From contig SLGY01000147.1 of NCBI GenBank assembly GCA_007136425.1, positions 1 through 37,593 of the forward strand: a stretch of DNA of 37,593 bases, written 5' to 3'. The notes beneath the pieces are model-generated. The model saw only the letters and a list, made by a program, of their open reading frames with translations, was not told the origin of the DNA and did not search any database. Position numbers and translations under genes: made by a program. The stretch comes from Kiritimatiellia bacterium. Lineage in GTDB: Bacteria; Verrucomicrobiota; Kiritimatiellia; SLAD01. Below are positions 8,650 through 16,058 of this stretch, piece by piece. Numbering within the stretch: position 1 is the stretch's first letter; every line of letters starts with the position of its first letter.

Positions 8650-9180
8650 ATGCAGACGACCCCAACACAAGGTCCGCCTCCTGCGCGAGTGCATCCCGTG
8701 CGCCGCGTGCTCATCGGAAGGGATCCCGCGAAGACCCTCATTCGTGCACTCGTACTTGCCGTGCTGTGTTATATGATATTCCGGTTCGCGTTCGTCCCCG
8801 TCTACGTGCGCGGGGCCAGTATGGAACCGACGTTCAGCGATGGAGCCCTCAATCTGGCCAATACTCTGGTCTACCGCACGCGTGATCCGGCCCGGGGCGA
8901 AGTGGTGGTGATTGAAATGGCGGGCCGTCGAACCATGTACCTCAAACGTATCCTGGGGGTCCCGGGCGATACGGTACATTTCGACGAGGGCACCCTGATC
9001 GTCAACGGGACGCCGGTCGAAGAATCGTACGTCGCACGTACCGGTACGTGGACGACCCAGCCCGAGCGTCTGGAGACGGATCAGTATTTCGTGGCCGGCG
9101 ATAATCGGGCCACCCCATGGGAATGGCATACTATCGGCATCGTCGATCGTTCGCGTATCGCGGGGAGGATTATCTTTTGA
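8650..9180 (+). CDS. lepB: Signal peptidase I
   Basis: Membrane-bound serine protease that removes signal peptides from exported proteins. A single N-terminal membrane segment (LIRALVLAVLCYMIFRFAFV) is followed by the catalytic serine box GASMEPTF, the general-base lysine box in MYLKRILGVPGD and the late motif FVAGDNRATPWEW. At 176 residues it is a short form. The ORF track starts further upstream. An in-frame ATG at 8599 has an AAGGTGG ribosome site 9 bases before it, but the promoter at 8614-8642 would start the mRNA at 8650, so I prefer 8650. The stop overlaps the TTG start of the next gene. Confidence 0.88.
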   Translation: MQTTPTQGPPPARVHPVRRVLIGRDPAKTLIRALVLAVLCYMIFRFAFVPVYVRGASMEPTFSDGALNLANTLVYRTRDPARGEVVVIEMAGRRTMYLKRILGVPGDTVHFDEGTLIVNGTPVEESYVARTGTWTTQPERLETDQYFVAGDNRATPWEWHTIGIVDRSRIAGRIIF

Positions 9181-9680
9181 AACGAAACCATTGGCTCTAT
9201 CTGCTCGTACTGCTCTGCGTGACGGCGCTGGTCGCGTGGCATTACTCTGATCGCGACGCACGGCGCATTAACAAGCGCCTGAATCAACTGGCGGACACGC
9301 TGGGTAAGGAAAGCGGCGAAGGGCAACTGCGCACCCTCGCAAAGTCGCAGCAGGTGGTCGATTTCTTCACGCCCGAAGCTGAATTGCGGCTGCAACCGGT
9401 ATTGCGACAGCGAACGTCGCGGCGCGAATTATCGACGATCTTTCATCAGGTCCACAGTCGCCTGGACACCTTGGATGTCCGCATACGTGACCGGCGATTG
9501 GACGTGGATGAAAGCGGGGAAACGGCGGAGATGCGCTTTACCGCGGTGGGCACGGCCGGCCTCGCCGGAGATCGCGAGACGCAAATGCATGAGTTTCATC
9601 TGCAATGGGTGAAACAGGATCGCGAATGGTATATTGACCGCGCGGAGATTGTGCAGGCGATTCGGCCACCGCGCCAGTAA
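9177..9680 (+). CDS. Membrane-anchored protein of unknown function, coupled to lepB
   Basis: Not recognised. I place the start at the TTG at 9177, which overlaps the lepB stop (TTGA) and follows a GGGGAGG ribosome site by about 9 bases. The track's ATG start at 9117 lies inside lepB. The 167-residue product begins MKRNHWLYLLVLLCVTALVAW, an N-terminal membrane anchor or signal peptide. About 140 mixed residues follow, with no cysteines and many Arg/Glu, ending in alternating strands (EMRFTAVGTAGLAG, FHLQWVKQDREWYIDRAEI). That ending resembles NTF2-like or SnoaL-like folds, but this is only an impression. Coupling to lepB suggests an envelope role. Confidence 0.75.
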   Translation: MKRNHWLYLLVLLCVTALVAWHYSDRDARRINKRLNQLADTLGKESGEGQLRTLAKSQQVVDFFTPEAELRLQPVLRQRTSRRELSTIFHQVHSRLDTLDVRIRDRRLDVDESGETAEMRFTAVGTAGLAGDRETQMHEFHLQWVKQDREWYIDRAEIVQAIRPPRQ

Positions 9681-9687
9681 TACCAAT

Positions 9688-9719
9688 CGCCTGCTTCCTC
9701 GACGGGCCGAAAGCAGGCG
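9688..9719. terminator. Hairpin between convergent genes
   Basis: CGCCTGCTT and AAGCAGGCG form a 9-bp perfect stem around a 14-base loop, exactly between the stop of the lepB-linked gene (plus) and the stop of the glutaminyl cyclase gene (minus). Its symmetry would let it act in both directions. There is no clear T run, so intrinsic termination is not certain. Confidence 0.5.
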
Positions 9720-9720
9720 C

Positions 9721-10533
9721 CTATTCGGGAACCACCCGTATTTCAAAAAGGCGCGGCCATAACTTGCCCGTCACGAAGATCCGTTCCGTTTCCGGATCAT
9801 ATGCAATGCCGTTCAACACGTCTTCCTGACCGCGCGCATGGCGCGGATCAAGAATCCCGGTCAGATCGATCCATCCCAGCACCGCGCCGTCGGACGGATC
9901 AATGCGAGCGATCTTGTCCGATCTGAAAATATTGGCCCAGATCTCGCCTTCGATCCATGCCAACTCGTTCAGGTTGCGCACCGGTTCGCCGTCGGCTGTC
10001 ACTTCCAGCGTGTGCACTTCGCGAAAGCCGTCCGGATCCATGAACCGCAGCCGGCTGGAACCATCGCTCATGATCAGATGAACCCCGTCATAAGCCAATC
10101 CCCACCCTTCCCCTTCGTAGGTGAATTGGTCCAGACGACGAAAGGTTTCCAGATCGTAGATGAACCCCGTCTCCGCGTGCCATGTCAGCTGATAGATTCG
10201 ATCCTCCACAATGGCCAGACCTTCTCCGAAATAGCGTTGCGGCAGGTTGACGCGGCGCAACACGCGCCCGGACTCCAAATCCACTTGGCGCAATGAGGAT
10301 CTACCGCGTAAGCCCGTACTTTCGTACAGGTATCCGTCATGAAACTGTAATCCCTGCGTAAAGGCGTTGGGATCGTGCGGATAGGCGGTAACCACCTCGA
10401 ACGAATAGACCGGAACGGTCGCGGCCGGCTCCATTTCGGCCGCCGGCCCGCAGCCGATCACGAAGAAAGACAGTACGCCACAAGCGACCGCCATTGCACG
10501 GGCTGTAAACACGTTGTCCGGTCCGGTTTTCAT
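9721..10533 (-). CDS. Glutaminyl-peptide cyclotransferase, lipoprotein
   Basis: Plant/bacterial-type glutaminyl cyclase, a beta-propeller enzyme that turns N-terminal glutamine of proteins into pyroglutamate. Family signatures are VVTAYPHDPNAFTQGLQFHDGYLYESTGLRG, GEGLAI, YQLTWHAETGFIYD, EGWGLAYDG and SDGSSRLRFMDP. The N-terminus has a hydrophobic signal ending in a lipobox-like FVIGC, so the mature protein is probably a lipoprotein outside the cytoplasm. Its ATG overlaps the tatD stop by 4 bases. It is the last gene of the minus-strand group from 13687. Confidence 0.88.
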   Translation of the reverse strand: MKTGPDNVFTARAMAVACGVLSFFVIGCGPAAEMEPAATVPVYSFEVVTAYPHDPNAFTQGLQFHDGYLYESTGLRGRSSLRQVDLESGRVLRRVNLPQRYFGEGLAIVEDRIYQLTWHAETGFIYDLETFRRLDQFTYEGEGWGLAYDGVHLIMSDGSSRLRFMDPDGFREVHTLEVTADGEPVRNLNELAWIEGEIWANIFRSDKIARIDPSDGAVLGWIDLTGILDPRHARGQEDVLNGIAYDPETERIFVTGKLWPRLFEIRVVPE

Positions 10534-11336
10534 TCCGCGCCCGGTCCTGTTCCGACTTCAACGCGACGATGAAAGAGGCGGTGCGCGTTTGTGGAGGTGA
10601 TGTTCGCCAACTGATCGGCGGGACACGCGCGCACAGCGGCGGCGGCTTCGCCGACGTACCTGACGTACGCCGGTTCGTTTCGTTTGCCGCGATACGGGAC
10701 GGGGGCCAGATACGGCGCATCGGTTTCGATCAGCAACAGATCGTCGGGCACGACCTTGAGCGCTTCGCGCAGCGCGTCCGCCTTCTTGAAAGTAATGATG
10801 CCGCTGAAACTGATCATCATGCCCAGATCCATCAAGGCCCGCGCGAAGGCCGCATCGCCGGTGAAACAATGAATGACACCCGGCAGGCCCGACTCCCCCT
10901 GCCAGCGCTTCGTAAAGTTGCGCAGAAGCGACAAGGTATCCGCTTCCGCGTCCCGGGTATGGACGACCACGGGCAACCCGCTATCGCAGGCGGCGTCGAG
11001 CATCCGTTCCATCAGGGCGCATTGCGCTGCGGCGGTGTCGGCACTGTAATGGTAATCCAATCCCGTTTCCCCTACGCCCACCACGCCGGGTTCGGACAGC
11101 ATCGTACGCAAGGCCGGGATATCCGGCTCGCGCCCGGCCTCATCGCGATCGAATCCGAGTACCGCGTGCACGCCGGCATGCGTTCGGGTCGCTTCGAGAG
11201 CAAGACGGTTGGCGCGTTCCGTACCGCCGATGGCAACGATCTCCGTAACCGCCTGCTCGTGGGCCCGCTCGACGATCGCGTCGAGTTCCTTCGCGTCCAT
11301 GAAACTATCCAGATGTGCGTGTGAATCGATCCACAT
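10530..11336 (-). CDS. tatD: TatD-family deoxyribonuclease
   Basis: Metal-dependent hydrolase of the TIM-barrel amidohydrolase type, related to TatD/YcfH. Metal ligands and motifs appear in order: DSHAHLDS, GETGLDYHY, VVHTRDA, VIHCFTGD and IETDAPYLAPVPYRGKRNEP. The 268-residue length is usual. It starts 4 bases after the TIGR03790 gene ends and overlaps the glutaminyl cyclase start. YcfH-type proteins are known as 3'-5' DNA exonucleases; the exact substrate here cannot be told. Confidence 0.93.
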   Translation of the reverse strand: MWIDSHAHLDSFMDAKELDAIVERAHEQAVTEIVAIGGTERANRLALEATRTHAGVHAVLGFDRDEAGREPDIPALRTMLSEPGVVGVGETGLDYHYSADTAAAQCALMERMLDAACDSGLPVVVHTRDAEADTLSLLRNFTKRWQGESGLPGVIHCFTGDAAFARALMDLGMMISFSGIITFKKADALREALKVVPDDLLLIETDAPYLAPVPYRGKRNEPAYVRYVGEAAAAVRACPADQLANITSTNAHRLFHRRVEVGTGPGAE

Positions 11337-11340
11337 GGTG

Positions 11341-12912
11341 TTACCGCGTATCCAACCATTTCACGACCGGATGATCGCCCCATGCCGCTCGTAATTCGGC
11401 GTCCAGCGAATCCGCGCGCGCATCGCGACCGAGTGAACGCAATACATCGATCCACCGGGCGCCGACACGGATAGCCGTCTCCGGGGTTTCGGCCGCGTTG
11501 ATGATCTTTTCATATTGGCGTCCGGCATCATTGTAAAGCTTGTTCAAGGTATACAAGTCGGCCAGCCGCTCGCGTATGACCAGGCTCTCTTCCTCACCTA
11601 ATCGCGCGCGCAGATAATTCAAGGCCAGGTTGAAACGGCCCTGTTGAACCAGCAGATTCGCATGCCGCACATGCGCCCATTCAATTTCGGGCCTTTCATC
11701 TTCTCGCAGATGCCGGATTTGATCCTGCAACGAATAGCGGAACGGGCGGAACAAGGGATCGCCCAACACGGTAATCTGCCAGGACAACACGCTTTGCGCT
11801 CTCGACGTGGCGTCGCCGAACGTCCGCCCACGTACGAGCTCTTCGGCCCAGATCTGCAGGTGCGGCGTGAATTGCAGAAACGGCTCGCTCACCGCGCCCA
11901 TGCTGGCCGCCGCCCCCTTTTGAAGCAAAGGCCCGGCCCAGTATCGGTTCTCTTTGCGAATACTCACCGCGCTGGCGGAGTGCAGATGATACGCCAACGC
12001 GCCGCGCCGAAAACGAAACGTATCGCGCGTAAACGGGCCGGTCACGTGTTCTTCGTACCAACCAAGATATAGCGCGGCGTCCTCCATGGGATATTCCCTG
12101 CCCCATACGCTCTCTTCTCTATTAAGGACGGTTTCGTACCCCAAGCGGGAGAACCGTTCATAGGCTTCGCGAATCCAGTAATCACCCAGATAATAGGGGC
12201 CGCCGTCCAAACCGCGCGTGTCAAAATACATCCGGCCAAGCAGCCCGTATCGTTCCGCGAAGAGCGCGTCATCAATCATGCGGCGCACCGTATCCGGATC
12301 AGGGCCGTCCAGGCGCGCCGTGATGAGTGTTATGTCCATGACCTCTTCCGGCCGGGCCCGGCCGATATGGCGATGGCGCGGATTGTCGCGAGGACCGGAT
12401 ATGTCGTACGGCTCGGCCAGAAGAAGAGCCAGCTCCGAGTCCACCGCCGCCATGTTCTTGTATTGCGGTTGACCGAGCCGGTCGGTGATTCGTGTCATCA
12501 AACGAAACCGCGTATCGCCGATACGCAAAGGGACCCCGTACATCGACACGATATAATCCACCTCGGAACGCGTCGTAAGCCAGGGCGACTGATGCCCGTC
12601 CACTTCGTTGGGCGGTCTTGCGGTCTGTTCGATAAAGTCATTTTCGCGCAGGAAGGCAAGTAACGGGTCCCGTAGTCTCCGGGTAAACTGATGACGCGCC
12701 ATCTGCTCGCCCGTCGGCAGGTCCAGGACGCAAAGATGTTCGGGGGGAATATCGCGCGCCGCCATGTAATATTCCGCCAACGCCACGGATTCGGGTACGT
12801 TCTCATTGGCAAGCACCACGACGGTAGGGTTTGCGGCGTGTAAGCCCGCCGCATACAGAAGCGTGCTGCAAACGATGATTCCCCAAACGGCCATCTGTCT
12901 CATCTGTTCCAT
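11341..12912 (-). CDS. TIGR03790-family exported protein
   Basis: Resembles TIGR03790 proteins, a family of unknown function seen mainly in bacteria with large exported proteomes. Typical segments are NPTVVVLANENVPESVALAEYYMAARDIP, DYIVSMYGVPLRI, MYFDTRGLDGGPYYLGD and SWQITVLGDPLFRPF. I start it at the ATG at 12912, 4 bases after the preceding gene ends; the track start at 13035 lies inside that gene. The 523-residue product begins with a signal peptide (MAVWGIIVCSTLLYAAGLHA). The last 120 residues look like TPR-type helical repeats (ADLYTLNKLYNDAGRQYEKII). Function is not known. Confidence 0.75.
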   Translation of the reverse strand: MEQMRQMAVWGIIVCSTLLYAAGLHAANPTVVVLANENVPESVALAEYYMAARDIPPEHLCVLDLPTGEQMARHQFTRRLRDPLLAFLRENDFIEQTARPPNEVDGHQSPWLTTRSEVDYIVSMYGVPLRIGDTRFRLMTRITDRLGQPQYKNMAAVDSELALLLAEPYDISGPRDNPRHRHIGRARPEEVMDITLITARLDGPDPDTVRRMIDDALFAERYGLLGRMYFDTRGLDGGPYYLGDYWIREAYERFSRLGYETVLNREESVWGREYPMEDAALYLGWYEEHVTGPFTRDTFRFRRGALAYHLHSASAVSIRKENRYWAGPLLQKGAAASMGAVSEPFLQFTPHLQIWAEELVRGRTFGDATSRAQSVLSWQITVLGDPLFRPFRYSLQDQIRHLREDERPEIEWAHVRHANLLVQQGRFNLALNYLRARLGEEESLVIRERLADLYTLNKLYNDAGRQYEKIINAAETPETAIRVGARWIDVLRSLGRDARADSLDAELRAAWGDHPVVKWLDTR

Positions 12913-12916
12913 GGCT

Positions 12917-13687
12917 CTACCACGATTCGACCAACCCATCGTACGGCACATGAACACCGTCCGGCAACCGGCTTTGTGTGCGTGCGTGTTCCAGGTTATG
13001 ACACAGATGGGTAATGTACGACTTTCGCGCCCCAATCCTGCGCAGCGCCTCCACGCTGCCGGCCAGGTTCAAATGCGTGGGATGCGGCTTCTCCCTGAGC
13101 GCGTCCAGAATCATGACATCCAGCCCCTGCAGACGTTCGATCAAGGCCTCGTCCACGGAGCTGCAATCGGGGAAATAGCCGACCGCGCGATGATCGTGTC
13201 TCAGCACGTAGCCGTAGACCGTCATCGGCCCGTGCGGGACTTCCACGGGTTCGACATGCACGTCGCCGATTGTGAACGATTCATTCACGGCAACAAAATC
13301 CACCTGTGGCACCGTCGCCCGCCACAGCGAATCTTCAAAGAGATAACTGAACTTGACGGCCATGCTTTTCAGCGTCTCGGCCGAGCCGTAGATCGGTATG
13401 CTCATATCCTGCATGAAACAGAAACGGCGCAGATCATCAAAACCAAAAATATGATCGGCATGCGTATGGGTCAACAGCACGGCGTCTACCCGGCTGACGC
13501 CGAAGGTCAACACCTGATCGCGGAAATCCGGCGGCGTATCGATGACGACATGATGACCACCCGCTTCTACATACAGGCTGGTTCGTCGGCGCTTGTTCCG
13601 CACATCATCAGACCGGCACACGTCGCACGTGCACCCGATAGCGGGTATCCCGTGCGAGGTACCGGTGCCGAGAAAGGTGATCTTCAT
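12917..13687 (-). CDS. MBL-fold metallo-hydrolase, PhnP-like
   Basis: Beta-lactamase-fold phosphodiesterase. It begins MKITFLGTGTSHGIPAIGC and carries a CxCxxC zinc site (C19, C21, C24) as in PhnP, then the active-site motif HTHADH at about residue 75 and VPHGPMTVYGY. PhnP proteins cleave cyclic ribose phosphates in phosphonate use, but no phosphonate genes are present here. A general cyclic phosphodiesterase or nuclease role is as likely. There is no Shine-Dalgarno sequence before the ATG; the region just upstream is the GGGTTC inverted repeat. It is the first gene of the group ending in the glutaminyl cyclase. Confidence 0.87.
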   Translation of the reverse strand: MKITFLGTGTSHGIPAIGCTCDVCRSDDVRNKRRRTSLYVEAGGHHVVIDTPPDFRDQVLTFGVSRVDAVLLTHTHADHIFGFDDLRRFCFMQDMSIPIYGSAETLKSMAVKFSYLFEDSLWRATVPQVDFVAVNESFTIGDVHVEPVEVPHGPMTVYGYVLRHDHRAVGYFPDCSSVDEALIERLQGLDVMILDALREKPHPTHLNLAGSVEALRRIGARKSYITHLCHNLEHARTQSRLPDGVHVPYDGLVESW

Positions 13688-13697
13688 GATGGGGGTA

Positions 13698-13755
13698 AGG
13701 GTTCAGGGTTCGGGGTTCAGTAAGATGTTAACCTGAACCCTGGGCCCCGAACCCT
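13698..13755. repeat. GGGTTC-rich inverted repeat
   Basis: AGGGTTCAGGGTTCGGGGTTCAG (13698-13720) faces CTGAACCCTGGGCCCCGAACCCT (13733-13755). The arms pair at 19 of 23 positions around a 12-base loop. It fills the gap between hppA and the metallo-hydrolase gene. One arm resembles a single unit at 21641-21663 (19 of 23), so it appears to belong to a dispersed repeat family. It could also act as a terminator or processing hairpin after hppA. Confidence 0.75.
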
Positions 13756-13770
13756 ACGCCGCCCGGCCGG

Positions 13771-15861
13771 TCAGATCAAGAGCGGCGCGATGACCAACGC
13801 CACCACACTCATCAACTTGATGAGGATGTTGATCGAGGGACCGGCCGTATCCTTGAACGGATCGCCGACGGTATCGCCGGTGACGGCCGCTTTGTGGGCT
13901 TCGGACCCTTTTCCGCCGAAGGCGCCGGCTTCGATATGTTTCTTGGCGTTATCCCATGCCCCGCCCGAATTGGCCATGAACAAGGCCATCGCGACACCGG
14001 ACACGGTAACGCCCGCAAGTACGCCACCCAGCATTTCTACGCCGCCGAGAAAACCGACTGCTACGGGCGTCAACACGCCGAGCAAAGCCGGTACGGTCAT
14101 TTCCTTGATGGCGGCGGCCGTGGAGATATCGACACAACGCGCATAATCGGCCTTCGCCGTGCCTTCGAGCAAGCCGGCGATTTCCTTGAACTGGCGACGG
14201 ACCTCCTCGATCATCGCAAATGCTGCGCGGCCCACCGCGCCCATGGCAAAGGCCGAGAAGAGATACGGCATCATAGCGCCGAGGAAAAGCCCCGCCATGA
14301 CCTGCGGGTTCGTGACGTCGATCGACATGGCCGGCAGATCGAGTTCCGCGAGTCGCCCGTTTACGGTCGCTCGATAGGCGGCAAACAATGCCAACGCGGT
14401 CAACGCCGCCGAGCCGATGGCAAAGCCCTTGCCGATAGCCGCCGTGGTATTGCCTACGGCGTCGAGTTTATCCGTGCGTTCACGCACTTCCTTGGGCAAT
14501 TCGGCCATTTCCGCGCATCCGCCCGCGTTATCGGCGATCGGCCCGTAGGCGTCCACCGCCAACGTAATGCCCGTCGTGGCGAGCATGCCCAGTGCGGCGA
14601 TGGCGATACCGTATAGACCGGCGAAATTGAACGACACGATGATCGCCGCCACGAGGCAGATAATGGGCAGCGCCGTGGACATCATGCCCGTTCCCAGGCC
14701 GGCGATGATGTTGGTGGCCGAACCGGTCTGCGACGCTTCCGCGATCTTTTGCGCGGGCTTCCGGTTGTCGGCCGTATAGTATTCCGTCAGCAACCCGATG
14801 GCGACTCCGCCCAGCAGGCCGGCGATGGTGGCCGTGAATATGCCGAACGCCGAATATTCCGTCCCGTCGAGCACGAACGTCTCGGGGGCCAACGCTGTGA
14901 TAATGAAATAGCTGGCCACCACCATGATGGCCGCCGCACCGAACGTACCCATGTTCAGGGCCGCCTGCGGGTTGCCGCCTTCTTTCGTGCGCACGAAAAA
15001 CGTGCCCGCGATGGAAATGATGATGCCCGCGCCGGCCAGGACAAGCGGCAAAGCTACCAGATTCAAGGCATCCGCCGCATTGGCCGTGATGGCCGTCGCG
15101 CCCAGAATCATCGCGCCGACAATGGAACCGACGTAGGACTCGAACAGGTCCGCGCCCATGCCCGCTACGTCGCCCACGTTATCGCCGACATTATCGGCGA
15201 TGGTCGCCGGATTCCGCGGATCGTCTTCCGGAATGCCGGCTTCCACTTTTCCAACTAAATCCGCACCGACATCCGCCGCCTTGGTGAAGATCCCGCCGCC
15301 CACACGGGCGAAGAGGGCGATCGAACTGGCGCCCAACGAAAAGCCCGACAAGATCGGCAATACGGTGGCGCTCAATACCGAGAGTTCCGTGCCTCCTTCG
15401 ATGGTGTTGGAAAAGACCAGCAGCAGGCCCGACAAGCCCACGATGCCCAGACCCACAACACTCATACCCATCACGGCGCCGCCCGAAAACGCCACCTTCA
15501 GGGCTTCATTCAAACTCGAACGCGCCCCCTGAGTGGTGCGGTTATTGGCCGCCGTCGCCACGCGCATCCCGAAGAATCCGGCCAAGCCCGAGCACAGCGC
15601 CCCGACGATAAACGATACGGCCACATAGCCTTGAACCCCTTCATACCCCACCGCCAGCAATACGGCGACGGCAAGCACGAAGATCGAGAGCACCTTGTAT
15701 TCGCGCGCCAGAAAAGCCATGGCGCCCTCGCGCACCGCGGCGCCAATCTCCCTCATCTGTTCCGTGCCCGGGTCCTGTTTGTTGACCCATGTGCTCTTGT
15801 AAAGGGCAAAGCCCAAAGCCAACAAACCGCATACCAATGAAAAAATAATCAGCCCGCTCAT
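13771..15861 (-). CDS. hppA: Membrane-bound ion-translocating pyrophosphatase
   Basis: Couples hydrolysis of pyrophosphate to H+ and/or Na+ export. The 696-residue protein has about 16 membrane segments. It has the signature loop [46 protein letters not shown] and the late loop [21 protein letters not shown]. Near residue 470 it reads [16 protein letters not shown], with the A..G pair that marks K+-dependent enzymes (K..T in K+-independent ones). Na+ pumps and Na+/H+ pumps lie in the K+-dependent group. It stands alone with a good GGGAGG ribosome site. Confidence 0.97.
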   Translation of the reverse strand: MSGLIIFSLVCGLLALGFALYKSTWVNKQDPGTEQMREIGAAVREGAMAFLAREYKVLSIFVLAVAVLLAVGYEGVQGYVAVSFIVGALCSGLAGFFGMRVATAANNRTTQGARSSLNEALKVAFSGGAVMGMSVVGLGIVGLSGLLLVFSNTIEGGTELSVLSATVLPILSGFSLGASSIALFARVGGGIFTKAADVGADLVGKVEAGIPEDDPRNPATIADNVGDNVGDVAGMGADLFESYVGSIVGAMILGATAITANAADALNLVALPLVLAGAGIIISIAGTFFVRTKEGGNPQAALNMGTFGAAAIMVVASYFIITALAPETFVLDGTEYSAFGIFTATIAGLLGGVAIGLLTEYYTADNRKPAQKIAEASQTGSATNIIAGLGTGMMSTALPIICLVAAIIVSFNFAGLYGIAIAALGMLATTGITLAVDAYGPIADNAGGCAEMAELPKEVRERTDKLDAVGNTTAAIGKGFAIGSAALTALALFAAYRATVNGRLAELDLPAMSIDVTNPQVMAGLFLGAMMPYLFSAFAMGAVGRAAFAMIEEVRRQFKEIAGLLEGTAKADYARCVDISTAAAIKEMTVPALLGVLTPVAVGFLGGVEMLGGVLAGVTVSGVAMALFMANSGGAWDNAKKHIEAGAFGGKGSEAHKAAVTGDTVGDPFKDTAGPSINILIKLMSVVALVIAPLLI

Positions 15862-15963
15862 ACATCCTCCCGATGTCTATTTGTTACCCCTTGAACATCA
15901 TCCTGTGATGCCTGCTGTTGCTACCTGATGACTACATCCTGATGCTTAGCAAAAAGAGGGCGA

Positions 15964-15993
15964 AGCGTAGCGCAAGCGAGTCGTTGTTGTCAA
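15964..15993 (-). promoter_or_regulatory. Candidate hppA promoter
   Basis: On the minus strand TTGACA (15993-15988), an 18-base spacer and TACGCT (15969-15964) resemble a sigma70 promoter; only the -35 box is perfect. It would give a leader of roughly 95 bases before the hppA ATG. Confidence 0.35.
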
Positions 15994-16021
15994 CAGTATG
16001 CGTGACAGATTTAACCCCATT

Positions 16022-16039
16022 CGCAATCAGGTGATTGCG
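16022..16039. repeat. Perfect short inverted repeat after the Aas-like gene
   Basis: CGCAATCA-GG-TGATTGCG is a perfect palindrome 20 bases beyond the stop of the minus-strand fusion gene. No T run follows in either direction. It may be a processing hairpin or a protein-binding site; termination is possible but not shown. Confidence 0.35.
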
Positions 16040-16058
16040 CTAGAAAACGGGTCGGGCT

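Noticed and set aside
13894-14616. 240-residue plus-strand ORF
   Set aside because: Antisense to hppA, rich in His, Arg and Gly, no recognisable domain.
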